From DYFC01 sp041658585 (GTDB lineage: Bacteria; Nitrospirota; Thermodesulfovibrionia; Thermodesulfovibrionales; SM23-35), in contig JBAZZX010000018.1 in NCBI GenBank assembly GCA_041658585.1, positions 1 to 50,293 of the forward strand: a DNA stretch of 50,293 nucleotides, given 5' to 3'. Shown piece after piece: positions 6,771-15,831 of the stretch. Numbering within the stretch: position 1 is the stretch's first letter; each line of letters starts with the position of its first letter. Under the pieces are notes generated by a model. That model was not told the origin of the DNA. It saw only the letters and a program-made list of their open reading frames with translations, and ran no database searches. The position numbers were made by a program, and so were the translations under genes.

Positions 6771-8308
6771 CTGATTACCTCCAAAATGGTTTTTGCTATT
6801 TGTACTTCCTGCAAACCGCCCGGTATATTAAGTCTTTCTATGAGGTGCTGCACCGTGGGATGCAGGAAACTAAGGAATGAATTCGGGTAGACGCCGATCC
6901 AGAACACAAGAAGCAGCATCGGCAAGAGGGTCAATGTTTCCCTTATATCCATATCGACAAGGCCGTGAAGCTTCGCGTTTACTTCCAGAAAGAATACCCT
7001 CTGATAGAGCCAGAGCATATAACCGGCGCCGATGATGATACCGGTGCACGCAAGCACGCCGGCCAATTTATTGGCTGCAAATCCGCCAAGAAGAATGAGG
7101 ATTTCACCGACAAACCCGTTCGTTCCAGGCAGTCCTATCGACGCAAGGGTAAAGACCATAAAAAATGCGGCATATATCGGCATTTCAGTTGCCAGTCCGC
7201 CGTAATCCGCAATCTTTCTTGTATGGGTCCTTTCGTATACAACACCCACCGACAAAAAGAGGCCGCCTGTTACAATACCGTGGTTGATCATCTGGAGGAT
7301 GCCTCCTTCAAGTCCCTGGGTGTTCAGGGCGAAGATTCCAAGCGTAACAAAACCCATATGGCTCACCGAGCTATATGCAATGAGCCTTTTGAGATCGGTT
7401 TGCGCAAGGCATATTACGGCGCCGTAAATTATCCCGATAACCGAAAGGGTCAGCATAATCGGGGTCATGGCCTTTGAGGCTTCGGGGAGCAACGGTAGAG
7501 AGAACCTCAGAAAACCGTATGCGCCCATTTTAATAAGGACCGCTGCAAGGATGACGGAGCCTGCCGTAGGCGCTTCCGTGTGAGCGTCAGGCAGCCATGT
7601 ATGAACAGGCCACATGGGCACCTTGACGGCAAAGGCTGCAAAGAAGGCCCAGAAAAGCCATAACTGCATGGTATAAGGATATGTTTTTGTCGCCATTTCG
7701 AGTATATCAAAGGTCTTCCCTGAATAAAAGTACAGCACGATAATACCGACAAGCATCAGGACGCTGCCGACCAGAGTATATAGGAAGAACTTTATTGCTG
7801 CATATATCCTGTTCGGGCCGCCCCAGACGCCGATAATAAGGAACATCGGGATCAGCATTGCCTCCCAGAAGAGATAGAAGAGAAAGAAATCAAGCGAGCA
7901 GAAGACGCCGATCATAAACGACGTAGTAAGCAGTATGGATATATAGAACTCTTTGACCTTCTTTGTTATTGCTTCCCAGGATATCAGAACGCAAAGTATC
8001 GAGCATAACGTAGAAAGGAGGACAAAGAGAATACTGATACCGTCAATGCCGAGAGAATAATTGATATTCCAGTTGGAGATCCAGCTATATTTTTCGGCAA
8101 ACTGCATCTTGTGGGTTGTTTTATCAAAATGCGTGAACAACGGCAAAGACATGAAAAATGTCGCGATGCTTGTGATCAGTGCAATCCATTTTGTCAGCGA
8201 TTCCCAGGATCTCCTGGTTATAAGGATAAGGAGAGCGCCAAAGATAGGCAGGAATATGACCGTGCTCAGAATGGGATAACTCAGTTGATTCATTATTACC
8301 TGTTCCAT
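6767..8308 (-). CDS. nuoM: NADH-quinone oxidoreductase subunit M
   Basis: The 513-residue protein is an antiporter-like proton channel of complex I. Motifs include LFYLFWEAMLIPMFLIIGVW with the key Glu (about residues 143-162), VHTWLPDAHTEAPTAGSVIL (about 237-256) and DLKRLIAYSSVSHMGF. About 14 membrane helices are apparent. A start at 8308 includes MEQVIMNQLSYPIL; the internal ATG at MNQLSY is an alternative, but the GAGGAGAAC site supports 8308. It is followed by nuoN with a 4-base overlap and preceded by nuoL with a 23-base gap. Confidence 0.96.
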   Translation of the reverse strand: MEQVIMNQLSYPILSTVIFLPIFGALLILITRRSWESLTKWIALITSIATFFMSLPLFTHFDKTTHKMQFAEKYSWISNWNINYSLGIDGISILFVLLSTLCSILCVLISWEAITKKVKEFYISILLTTSFMIGVFCSLDFFLFYLFWEAMLIPMFLIIGVWGGPNRIYAAIKFFLYTLVGSVLMLVGIIVLYFYSGKTFDILEMATKTYPYTMQLWLFWAFFAAFAVKVPMWPVHTWLPDAHTEAPTAGSVILAAVLIKMGAYGFLRFSLPLLPEASKAMTPIMLTLSVIGIIYGAVICLAQTDLKRLIAYSSVSHMGFVTLGIFALNTQGLEGGILQMINHGIVTGGLFLSVGVVYERTHTRKIADYGGLATEMPIYAAFFMVFTLASIGLPGTNGFVGEILILLGGFAANKLAGVLACTGIIIGAGYMLWLYQRVFFLEVNAKLHGLVDMDIRETLTLLPMLLLVFWIGVYPNSFLSFLHPTVQHLIERLNIPGGLQEVQIAKTILEVIR

Positions 8309-8331
8309 TGTTCTCCTCTATAAATCATTGA

Positions 8332-10332
8332 CTACCGCAATAGTATTGCTAATGCGATTATAAAGACCGCACCGGCTGCCATAAAGATTGCATAATGATG
8401 GACTGTTCCCGTCTGGAATCTTCTCAGTTTCTGACTGAATTTTCCGATCAGTCCCGGCACACCGTTTACAACGCCTTCGATCATCTTCCCGTCTGTAATA
8501 GCAACAAGGACCTTGCTTGCAAGTTTGAGCGTCGGCTGTATAAAAAGGAAGTTATACAGTTCATCTATATAATATTTATGGTAAAGAATATCGTATACGA
8601 CGCTGAATTTCTTGGATATCTTTTCCGGTAAATCCGATTTCCTGAGATATAAGAAGGCAGCCACGACAATACCGAAAAGGGCTATGGCTGTAGACAGCGC
8701 CATTACGCCCCACTCCTGTGCGTGAGTGCCGTGGAATTCAGGATGTCCTACAACCGGCTTCAGGAATTCCGCAAAGTGCGCCCCTCCGCCGAGTATCGGC
8801 GGAATTCCGATCCAGCCTGCCGCAACAGCGCCGACCGCAAGGAACATCAGCGGGATAGTCATAATCTTTGGAGATTCATGTATATGGTGTCCTCCGTGAG
8901 GTTCATGTCCGTGGGAATCATGGGCGGACACGTGTGAGCCGTGTCCTTGATCTTCATGGCGGGCAACTCCGCGGTTTTCACCGAAGAACGTCAGGAAAAT
9001 AAGCCTGAAGGTATAGAACGGGGTAAAGAATGCAACGGCAGTGCCCATCAGCCATACCAGCTTTCCTACGGATGAATGAGACGCAAAGGCAGACCAGATA
9101 ATCTCATCCTTGCTGAAGAACCCGGAAAAACCGGGGACTCCGGATGCGCTTAAAGCTGCAAGAATAAATACGCCGAAGGTAATAGGCATGTATTTTTTCA
9201 GGCCGCCCATCTCCTGAATATCATTGGTATGCACGGCATGGATAACGCTGCCAGCCGCAAGGAAGAGAAGGGCTTTAAAGAATGCATGGGTATAGAGATG
9301 GAAGATTCCGGCGGCATATGCACCAACGCCGCAGGCAAGGAACATCAGGCCGAGGTGGCTGCATGTTGAATAGGCTATGATTCTCTTTATATCATTCTGT
9401 GTAATTGCAATAGTCGCGGCAAATAACGATGTGGTTGCTCCTACAACAGCTACGGTATTCATCGCTATGGGTGAAAGGTTGAATATCGGGTTGCATCTTG
9501 CAACCAGGAACACACCGGCTGTAACCATTGTCGCGGCATGTATTAATGCGCTGACAGGCGTCGGGCCTTCCATAGCATCGGGAAGCCAAACATGCAGCGG
9601 CAGTTGCGCCGATTTTCCGACGGCGCCGCAGAAGAGAAGAAGCGCCACTAATGTAGGCAGGTCAACATTCCAACCGAGGAAATTGACCGTTTTACCTGCC
9701 ATGATTGAGACATTACCAAAGACATCGGCATAATGGAGGGTGCCGAAGGTAAGAAATACCATGAAAACACCAATGCCGAACCCGAAATCACCGAACCTGT
9801 TTACAATAAATGCTTTTTTGCCCGCATCAGCGGCTGATTTCTTATTAAAGTAATATCCTATAAGGAAATATGAGCAGAGGCCGACGCCTTCCCAGCCGAA
9901 ATAAAGCTGGAGGAAATTGTTACCCATAATGAGCATAAGCATGCAGAACGTAAAAAGGTTAAGGTAGGCAAAAAACCGGTAGTACCCCGTATCGCCGTGC
10001 ATATAGCCTACCGCATAAAGATGGATGAGTGTGGCGCATGTAGTGACAACTATAAGCATTACCGCCGTAAGCGGGTCGATAAGAAAGCCGACAGAGACCT
10101 TGAATGAGCCGGAAAGTATCCAGGTGTACAGGTCCGCATCGATGATCTTTCCCGCCATCACATCTCGCAGGGTCGCGAGAGAACATAGCCACGAACCGCC
10201 TACTGCAAGTATGGCAGGCCAGTGGGCCTTATATCTCGTAACTTCCTTCCCCAAAAGTATGTTGACAAGAAAACCGAGGAGCGGCAGAAGCGGTATTAAA
10301 ACATGATAATATTGCAATTCCATATTTCCCAT
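8332..10332 (-). CDS. nuoL: NADH-quinone oxidoreductase subunit L
   Basis: This 666-residue protein is the distal proton-pumping subunit of complex I. LYFGWEGVGLCSYFLIGYYF holds the channel Glu, and LHVWLPDAMEGPTPVSALIH carries the conserved His and Lys/Glu surroundings. NDIKRIIAYSTCSHLGLM follows. About 16 membrane segments plus a long C-terminal region (after residue 570) fit the lateral helix that braces NuoM and NuoN. A loop at roughly residues 457-490 is strikingly His-rich (HGSHVSAHDSHGHEPHGGHH); His-rich loops here occur in several NuoL proteins and could bind metal. An AGAGG site precedes the ATG at 10332. Confidence 0.96.
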   Translation of the reverse strand: MGNMELQYYHVLIPLLPLLGFLVNILLGKEVTRYKAHWPAILAVGGSWLCSLATLRDVMAGKIIDADLYTWILSGSFKVSVGFLIDPLTAVMLIVVTTCATLIHLYAVGYMHGDTGYYRFFAYLNLFTFCMLMLIMGNNFLQLYFGWEGVGLCSYFLIGYYFNKKSAADAGKKAFIVNRFGDFGFGIGVFMVFLTFGTLHYADVFGNVSIMAGKTVNFLGWNVDLPTLVALLLFCGAVGKSAQLPLHVWLPDAMEGPTPVSALIHAATMVTAGVFLVARCNPIFNLSPIAMNTVAVVGATTSLFAATIAITQNDIKRIIAYSTCSHLGLMFLACGVGAYAAGIFHLYTHAFFKALLFLAAGSVIHAVHTNDIQEMGGLKKYMPITFGVFILAALSASGVPGFSGFFSKDEIIWSAFASHSSVGKLVWLMGTAVAFFTPFYTFRLIFLTFFGENRGVARHEDQGHGSHVSAHDSHGHEPHGGHHIHESPKIMTIPLMFLAVGAVAAGWIGIPPILGGGAHFAEFLKPVVGHPEFHGTHAQEWGVMALSTAIALFGIVVAAFLYLRKSDLPEKISKKFSVVYDILYHKYYIDELYNFLFIQPTLKLASKVLVAITDGKMIEGVVNGVPGLIGKFSQKLRRFQTGTVHHYAIFMAAGAVFIIALAILLR

Positions 10333-10359
10333 ATTATTCCTCTGACCTCTTGACTTTTA

Positions 10360-10662
10360 TCATCCCTTCATCTCGTTCATTTCATCCACATGGGCGGTGG
10401 CCTTGTTTCTGAACAACGCTATTACTATTGCAAGACCTATGGCGGCCTCGGCAGCCGCAACGGCGATGACGAAGAATGCGAGTATTTGTCCCCTTAAATC
10501 CTGCAGATAATGGCTCATGGAAATAAGATTGATATTGACTGCATTCAGCATCAATTCAATGGACATGAACATAATGATAATGTTTTTTCTCGAAAGGAAT
10601 CCGAATACCCCGATGCAAAATACACTAAGGCTGAGGACCATATACCAGCTTAACGGGACCAT
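10360..10662 (-). CDS. nuoK: NADH-quinone oxidoreductase subunit K
   Basis: The 100-residue, three-helix membrane subunit has the normal family length. The MFMSIELMLNAVNINLI segment (about residues 32-48) carries the conserved Glu in helix 2, and AAAEAAIGLAIVIALFRN contains the second Glu in helix 3. Both belong to the central hydrophilic axis of complex I. The gene abuts nuoJ directly with no intergenic base and lies 27 bases before nuoL. Confidence 0.96.
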   Translation of the reverse strand: MVPLSWYMVLSLSVFCIGVFGFLSRKNIIIMFMSIELMLNAVNINLISMSHYLQDLRGQILAFFVIAVAAAEAAIGLAIVIALFRNKATAHVDEMNEMKG

Positions 10663-11175
10663 TTAAATCTTAAGCCTCCTTTTTGCAAGGACTATCGCTC
10701 CGACCATTGCAACGAGAAGGATGAGCGAAGCAATCTCAAACGGATACAGGAATTGCGTGTACAATAATGTCCCTAAGACCTTGATATGCGATTCCTTTTT
10801 TATAAGTTCGATCGTATACTGCCCGGGCGGCGCAGCCACAAAAGACCTGAGCGACATAAAGACTACGACAAAGAGCGCTACGGCAAAGGTAAAGCCGGTC
10901 GGCGCGAAACTGATATATTTTCCTATCGTTACCTCTTCCTTCAAATTCATAAGCAAGACGACGAAGAGGAACAGGACGAGTATGCCGCCTGCGTAGACAA
11001 TCACCTGTATGGCTGCCATGAATTCGGCGTTCAGGAACAGGTACAAGCCGGCGATATGAAAGAAGAGGAGCAACATCAGGAGCACGCTGTGAACGGGATT
11101 CCTCCTTGTTACTATAAGCAAAGAAAGAACAACTATTGCGAATGAAAAATATGCGAAAAATCCTATCGGAACCAT
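10663..11175 (-). CDS. nuoJ: NADH-quinone oxidoreductase subunit J
   Basis: This 170-residue membrane protein has five predicted helices. The motif AAIQVIVYAGGILVLFLFVV (about residues 54-73) is the conserved third helix, whose pi-bulge takes part in coupling quinone chemistry to pumping. The gene overlaps nuoI by one base at 11175 and abuts nuoK. Length and composition are ordinary for the family. Confidence 0.95.
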   Translation of the reverse strand: MVPIGFFAYFSFAIVVLSLLIVTRRNPVHSVLLMLLLFFHIAGLYLFLNAEFMAAIQVIVYAGGILVLFLFVVLLMNLKEEVTIGKYISFAPTGFTFAVALFVVVFMSLRSFVAAPPGQYTIELIKKESHIKVLGTLLYTQFLYPFEIASLILLVAMVGAIVLAKRRLKI

Positions 11176-11699
11176 TATCGTTTACCTCTGCCGACTGCCT
11201 GACCGGGCGGAGTCCCGAAATCCTCGGACATGGGCCGCCAGAATTTCCTGAAGTATGTTTCTCCCTTGTCGCCGGGCATATATTTGTCCCAGTTTGAGAG
11301 CAGTTTTTCTTTGGTCAGCAACAGGTCGCTCTTTATATATGATGAATATTCATAATTTTCAGTCATTGAAATAGCTCCATAAGGACATGCCTCGACACAG
11401 AACCCGCAGTAAATGCATCTTAGTATATCCAGCTCGTATTTTTCGACCCGGCCTTTTGCCCTCGTTATGCTGATGCATTGAGAAGGGCAGATGGTAGCGC
11501 AAAGCCCGCAGCCGACGCATTTCGACTTGCCGTCCCTTTTTGCAAGGGCATGCTGACCTCTGAAGCCCGGTGCGATATGCCGTCTCTCTTTCGGATATTG
11601 TATGGTAACTGCGTGGGTGAACATCATTTTCAGGGTAAGGGCCATACCCTTTAAAATCTCTATAAAGGTTATCGTTTTGATTATCTGCTTTACAGTCAC
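11175..11699 (-). CDS. nuoI: NADH-quinone oxidoreductase subunit I (2x[4Fe-4S])
   Basis: This 174-residue iron-sulfur subunit carries clusters N6a and N6b, which pass electrons toward NuoB. The two Cys sets are C61-C64-C67-C71 (CVGCGLCATIC) and C95-C98-C101-C105 (CIYCGFCVEAC). The N-terminal amphipathic segment through about residue 35 binds the membrane arm. The start is a GTG at 11697-11699, supported by AGGGAG 6 bases upstream. It follows nuoH after 13 bases and overlaps nuoJ by one base. Together with the ferredoxin insert in NuoD, the connecting arm of this complex would carry two ferredoxin-type modules. Confidence 0.96.
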   Translation of the reverse strand: MTVKQIIKTITFIEILKGMALTLKMMFTHAVTIQYPKERRHIAPGFRGQHALAKRDGKSKCVGCGLCATICPSQCISITRAKGRVEKYELDILRCIYCGFCVEACPYGAISMTENYEYSSYIKSDLLLTKEKLLSNWDKYMPGDKGETYFRKFWRPMSEDFGTPPGQAVGRGKR

Positions 11700-11712
11700 G
11701 CTACACTCCCTT

Positions 11713-12759
11713 TTAGATTAAAATCTTTACCAGACCTGTTACTACAATATTCGCCAGTGCAATCGGTATCAGTATCTTCCAGCCGATAGCCATAAACTGG
11801 TCATACCTGTATCTCGGCAAGGTTGCCCTTATCCAGTAATAAAAGAACATGAATGCGTATATTTTTGCGAGGAGCCATACTATGCCCGGCACATATTCCA
11901 GAAAAGGCAATGCTTTCATGATATACCAGGGCAGCGTCCAGCCGCCGAGGAAGCAGATGGCCGCGATTGAGGCCATGAGCAGCATTGCGATATATTCGCC
12001 GAGGAAGAACAGGGCAAACCTGAACCCGCTGTATTCGGTGAAATAACCTGCAACAAGCTCGCTCTCCGCTTCGGGCAGGTCAAACGGGGTCCTGTTTGTC
12101 TCCGCTACCGCGGCAATAGAAAACACGACAAATGCTACAAACTGAGGGATTGCGTATACTCCGAAGATGGAATTTTCCTGTGCTCTAACAATATCCGTAA
12201 GGTTTAATGAGCCCGCCATCATCATGACGCCGACAAGGCTCAAACCCAGGGCTATTTCATAACTGATTACCTGTGCCGCAGACCTCAAACCGCCCATAAA
12301 AGCATATTTGGAGTTCGACGCCCAACCGGCAATGAAAATACCGTAAACGCCTATTCCAGCCATGGCAAACAGGAATAACAGGCCTAAATTGACGTTTGCA
12401 ATAACAAAACTGTATGAGAAGGGTATGACAGACAGGTTAACCATGGCAGAGGCCATAAAGATAATAGGGGCGAGGAAGAATACCACCTTATCCGCTTGAG
12501 CAGGGATGATATCTTCTTTAAAGAATAATTTCAAACCGTCGGCAAAAGGCTGGAGCAATCCATGGTAACCGACCCTCATCGGTCCAAGCCTTACCTGCAT
12601 GTGACCGATGACTTTACGCTCGAACCATGTTGCATAAGCAACATGAAGCAATCCTATTGCCAGGACGACGACTATTTTCAGGATAATGATGACGACTTCA
12701 ATGCCGAACTTGATCAAAGAGTCAAGTGCTGTAGGACTGATTACATTCGAGATATCCAT
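11713..12759 (-). CDS. nuoH: NADH-quinone oxidoreductase subunit H
   Basis: The 348-residue membrane subunit forms the quinone chamber with NuoB and NuoD. RTPFDLPEAESELVAGYFTE (about residues 218-237) is the highly conserved Glu-rich loop of the E channel, and FERKVIGHMQVRLGPMRVG (about 46-64) is the N-terminal quinone-site loop. About eight membrane helices are apparent. It lies 3 bases downstream of nuoD. No unusual residue was noticed. Confidence 0.96.
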   Translation of the reverse strand: MDISNVISPTALDSLIKFGIEVVIIILKIVVVLAIGLLHVAYATWFERKVIGHMQVRLGPMRVGYHGLLQPFADGLKLFFKEDIIPAQADKVVFFLAPIIFMASAMVNLSVIPFSYSFVIANVNLGLLFLFAMAGIGVYGIFIAGWASNSKYAFMGGLRSAAQVISYEIALGLSLVGVMMMAGSLNLTDIVRAQENSIFGVYAIPQFVAFVVFSIAAVAETNRTPFDLPEAESELVAGYFTEYSGFRFALFFLGEYIAMLLMASIAAICFLGGWTLPWYIMKALPFLEYVPGIVWLLAKIYAFMFFYYWIRATLPRYRYDQFMAIGWKILIPIALANIVVTGLVKILI

Positions 12760-12762
12760 AAT

Positions 12763-14232
12763 CTACCTGTCACACTCTCCCAGAACGATATCTATCGTTC
12801 CGATATTTGCAATGACATCCGCAACGAGATGCCCCATACAGAGCCTCGGCAAACAACCGGCATGTATAAATGAAGGGGCCCTGACCCTCATCCTGTAAGG
12901 TTTGCCTGATCCGTCGCTTACAAAATAGAAACCGAGTTCGCCTTTCGGGACCTCGGTTGCAACATAAAGTTCACCTTCGGGAACTTTCGGACCTTTTTTG
13001 ATAAAATCAAACTGCGCTACGAGAAATTCGGATGCGCTCTTAATATCATCCGGCACAGGGGAAGCGGACAGCTCCGTCAGTTTTTCGTCGCTCAACCCCT
13101 TGCCTCCCGGCAGGATTCTCATGGCCTTGAATTTGCAGGTCACAAAACAGGTTGCGCACTGCAGGCAGAGCGTCTGATCTATCTTATGAGGTTTTTTCTT
13201 TTCACCGGATATCGCCTTTGCAGGGCAGGCCCTCAGGCACATACCGCAGCCCTTGCACGCCTTTTCATCTATAAAATAAGCGACTTCCTTTATCGGATGG
13301 GTTATGGGCATCATTTTATCTTTCGGCGGAAGGGTAAATTTTGGAGCCTCTGCCATTACGGGACCTGCAGGAAGTTTGTCGAGGCACTGTCTGATAATAT
13401 TATTGGACTGCCTCATTTCGAGCATCCTGCAGCGGTATCTGTCATAGGTGTCACCTGCAGTGCCTATCGGCACATCAAATTCAACTTGGTCATATGCATC
13501 ATAAGGCATATGCTTTCTGATATCATAGGCAACTCCCGAACCCCTTAAGGTCGGGCCGGTCATTCCCCAGCTCACAGCCTCTTCCGCTGAAATCACGCCG
13601 ATGCCCACGGTCCTCTTAAGCCATATCCTGTTCTGGTCGATCAGGGTTTCATATTCAAGGATCCTCGCAGGAAATTCCTCGGTAAATTTCCAGAGGCTGT
13701 CGATAAACTCCTGCTGAATATCGTTTCTTACTCCGCCGATCCTCGGATAGGTAACGGTAAGTCTTGCCCCGCATATCATCTCATAGAGGTCAAGTATCCA
13801 TTCCCTCTCTCTGAAGCAGTATAGGAAGACCGTCATCGCACCGATGTCAAGAGCGTGTGTAGCCAGCCAAAGGAGATGGTTCGCAACCCTGGACATCTCA
13901 CCAACGATAGTCCTTATGAACTTGGCCCTTAACGGGGGCTCTATGCCGTATAGTTTCTCGACTGCGACACAGTAGCCGATGTTGTTTGACATTGCAGAGA
14001 CGTAATCCATTCTGTCGGTAAGCGGCAGGGCCTGAAAATAGCTCAGGCTTTCCCCGAGTTTTTCGATACCTCTGTGGAGGTAACCGACATAGGGTGTGAC
14101 TTTCACAAGCGTTTCGCCGTCTATATCAAGGACAACCCTCAGAACGCCGTGCGTAGCAGGGTGCTGGGGTCCCATATTTACATTAAGTTCGCGAGTCTCG
14201 AAAATCTTTTCAGGCCCTTGCATATTAACCAT
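12763..14232 (-). CDS. nuoD: NADH-quinone oxidoreductase subunit D with an inserted 2x[4Fe-4S] ferredoxin domain
   Basis: NuoD is the 49-kDa-type, hydrogenase-derived subunit that forms the quinone site; NMGPQHPATHGVLR and a DRMDYVSAM block with the quinone-site Tyr are intact. At 489 residues it exceeds the usual 380-430. Between KFTLPPKDK (about residue 300) and GELYVATEVPKGELGFY (about 422) sits a dicluster ferredoxin: C326-C329-C332-C336 and C356-C359-C362-C366. Its sequence pattern (CKGCGMC, AISGEKKKPH, CLQCATC, CKFKAM) resembles the C-terminal ferredoxin of NuoF/HydB proteins in bifurcating hydrogenases. The family C-terminus ending in GECDR follows in frame, so this is an insertion, not a fusion at the end. 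I chose the ATG at 14232 because AGGAG lies 10 bases upstream; a TTG at 14241 is too close to it. Confidence 0.93.
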   Translation of the reverse strand: MVNMQGPEKIFETRELNVNMGPQHPATHGVLRVVLDIDGETLVKVTPYVGYLHRGIEKLGESLSYFQALPLTDRMDYVSAMSNNIGYCVAVEKLYGIEPPLRAKFIRTIVGEMSRVANHLLWLATHALDIGAMTVFLYCFREREWILDLYEMICGARLTVTYPRIGGVRNDIQQEFIDSLWKFTEEFPARILEYETLIDQNRIWLKRTVGIGVISAEEAVSWGMTGPTLRGSGVAYDIRKHMPYDAYDQVEFDVPIGTAGDTYDRYRCRMLEMRQSNNIIRQCLDKLPAGPVMAEAPKFTLPPKDKMMPITHPIKEVAYFIDEKACKGCGMCLRACPAKAISGEKKKPHKIDQTLCLQCATCFVTCKFKAMRILPGGKGLSDEKLTELSASPVPDDIKSASEFLVAQFDFIKKGPKVPEGELYVATEVPKGELGFYFVSDGSGKPYRMRVRAPSFIHAGCLPRLCMGHLVADVIANIGTIDIVLGECDR

Positions 14233-14806
14233 TCCAGTCAAACTCCTTTAGCTCTTTTGACCTCTTCACCACATCAGTAAAGCCGGACCAGTCCTGGTCG
14301 CCTTCATAGCCCTTTAAGGGATAATCTTTTCTTAAGGGATGGCCTTCCCAGTCTTCCGGCATAAGGATTCTTCTAAGATCGGGATGTCCGATAAATTTTA
14401 TACCGAACATGTCATAGCATTCCCTTTCATGCCAGTCAGCTCCGGACCAGATGGGAACGACTGAATGAATTGACGGGTCATTTACCGGGACCTGCGCCTT
14501 TATTCTGATTCCGTGGCGGTATTTGATGGAATATATGTTATATACAACTTCGAACCTTACTTCTTTTTTATTGTTCCAGTCCACGGCGGTCAGATCCTGG
14601 AGGTGATCAAGACTCAGCATAGGATCGTCGTGAAGGTATTTAAGAATCGCAAAAGCGTTGTCTCTTTTTATAATAACGGCGACCTGGTCCCTGAAATTTG
14701 TAACGTCTATAACCTGTTCAGGGAATTTCTCTTTGATCATTTCGGCTATTTTTACCGGGTCAATTCCCGCCTGATGGATGGAGATCCTGATTTCCGTTAC
14801 CGCCAT
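14225..14806 (-). CDS. nuoC: NADH-quinone oxidoreductase subunit C
   Basis: The product is about 193 residues, the 30-kDa subunit of the connecting arm. The hallmark ERECYDMFGIKFIGHPDLRR is present around residues 130-149, followed by LMPEDWEGHPLRKDYPLKG. It is a stand-alone gene, not the NuoCD fusion of enterobacteria. The ATG at 14806 has a GGTGGAG site just upstream; a GTG at 14815 is possible. The start overlaps the nuoB end and its stop overlaps the nuoD start region, indicating tight coupling. Confidence 0.95.
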   Translation of the reverse strand: MAVTEIRISIHQAGIDPVKIAEMIKEKFPEQVIDVTNFRDQVAVIIKRDNAFAILKYLHDDPMLSLDHLQDLTAVDWNNKKEVRFEVVYNIYSIKYRHGIRIKAQVPVNDPSIHSVVPIWSGADWHERECYDMFGIKFIGHPDLRRILMPEDWEGHPLRKDYPLKGYEGDQDWSGFTDVVKRSKELKEFDWNG

Positions 14807-15315
14807 GGACTCCACCTTGCTTTTTCATGTCTGATCTTTTCCTGAAGCATCATCATGCCCTCAAGCAATGTTTCAGGTCTTGGAGGACAACCGGGGATAT
14901 ATACGTCAACAGGGAGGAAAGTCTCGCAGCCCTGCACAGTGCTGTAAGTTTTGAAGATACCGCCGGTGCAGGCGCAACTACCCATCGCGATGATATACCT
15001 GGGCTCGGGGATCTGGTCGAAAACTCTTCTGACAACGGGGGCCATCTTCTTTGTGACGGTGCCTGCAACTATGATACAGTCAGCCTGCCTTGGCGAGCCT
15101 CTGAAAATAATACCGAATCTGTCGAAGTCGTAGTGTGATGCGCCCGTGGCCATCATCTCGATGGCGCAACAAGCAAGTCCGAATGTTGTGGGCCAAAGTG
15201 AAGACAATCTGCCCCAGTTTATTATCTTATCGAAGGATGTAATAATAAGATTCGGAGGCAAGATATGAGTATCGTCTTCAACCTTAATGAGGCCCATTGT
15301 CGATGTGTCTAACAT
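14797..15315 (-). CDS. nuoB: NADH-quinone oxidoreductase subunit B (cluster N2)
   Basis: This 172-residue subunit carries the terminal [4Fe-4S] cluster N2. The four ligands appear as the adjacent pair C49-C50 (ACCAIEMMA), C114 (GSCACTGG) and C143 (PGCPPRPE). A GGGGG site lies 6 bases ahead of the ATG. NuoA precedes it by 22 bases and NuoC overlaps its end. Length is normal, with no long C-terminal extension. Confidence 0.96.
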   Translation of the reverse strand: MLDTSTMGLIKVEDDTHILPPNLIITSFDKIINWGRLSSLWPTTFGLACCAIEMMATGASHYDFDRFGIIFRGSPRQADCIIVAGTVTKKMAPVVRRVFDQIPEPRYIIAMGSCACTGGIFKTYSTVQGCETFLPVDVYIPGCPPRPETLLEGMMMLQEKIRHEKARWSPWR

Positions 15316-15337
15316 CTGCTACCCCCTGTTCGTTATT

Positions 15338-15709
15338 TCAATCCCACTGGAAGGCTTCTTTTTTCCAGGCGTAAATATAACCGACTAAGAGTATTGCGAT
15401 AAAGATGATCATCTCGATAAATGCAAAGATACCTATCTTGTCGAAGACCACCGCCCATGGATAGATGAAAATCGCTTCAACATCGAACACGACAAAAAGC
15501 ATGGCGATGATGTAAAACCGGATGGAGAATCTTGTGCGGGGCTCGCCCTTCGGGTCGATGCCGGATTCGTAGGGCAAAAGTTTTTCAAAGTAGGGTTTTT
15601 TGGGCCTGAAGATAGTGCCGATAAGCAAGGCGCCGAAACCGAACGCGGTTGCGATCATAATGAAAATTAAAACCGGCAAATATTCTGATGGTAAATACGT
15701 TCCAGGCAT
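15338..15709 (-). CDS. nuoA: NADH-quinone oxidoreductase subunit A
   Basis: The 123-residue, three-helix subunit is the first gene of the operon. The loop KLLPYESGIDPKGEPRTRFS (about residues 44-63) and FVVFDVEAIFIYPWAV (about 73-88) are the conserved ND3-type motifs, including the Glu/Asp of helix 2. No Shine-Dalgarno sequence precedes the ATG, and the predicted -10 box lies only 10 bases upstream, so the mRNA may be leaderless. No later start would keep the conserved N-terminus. Confidence 0.95.
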   Translation of the reverse strand: MPGTYLPSEYLPVLIFIMIATAFGFGALLIGTIFRPKKPYFEKLLPYESGIDPKGEPRTRFSIRFYIIAMLFVVFDVEAIFIYPWAVVFDKIGIFAFIEMIIFIAILLVGYIYAWKKEAFQWD

Positions 15710-15719
15710 AAGCGGTTAT

Positions 15720-15749
15720 GTTATACTGAAAAATATCATTACTTGTCAA
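15720..15749 (-). promoter_or_regulatory. Sigma-70-type promoter for the nuoA-N operon
   Basis: On the minus strand a perfect TTGACA (complement of 15744-15749) is followed after 18 bases by TATAAC (complement of 15720-15725). Transcription would start about 4-5 bases before the nuoA ATG. The -35 lies inside an 11-base imperfect palindrome ACTTGTCAAGT (15741-15751). On the plus strand the same palindrome offers TTGTCA as a possible -35 for nuoE, though no good -10 follows it. A shared regulator site for both directions is possible but not shown. Confidence 0.7.
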
Positions 15750-15831
15750 GTAAAAAATTAAAAACTGAAAAAAATTAAAAATATGTGCCTAAAAAATAGA
15801 TTAAGAAATAAAGCAAGGGGGTTTTATATTT

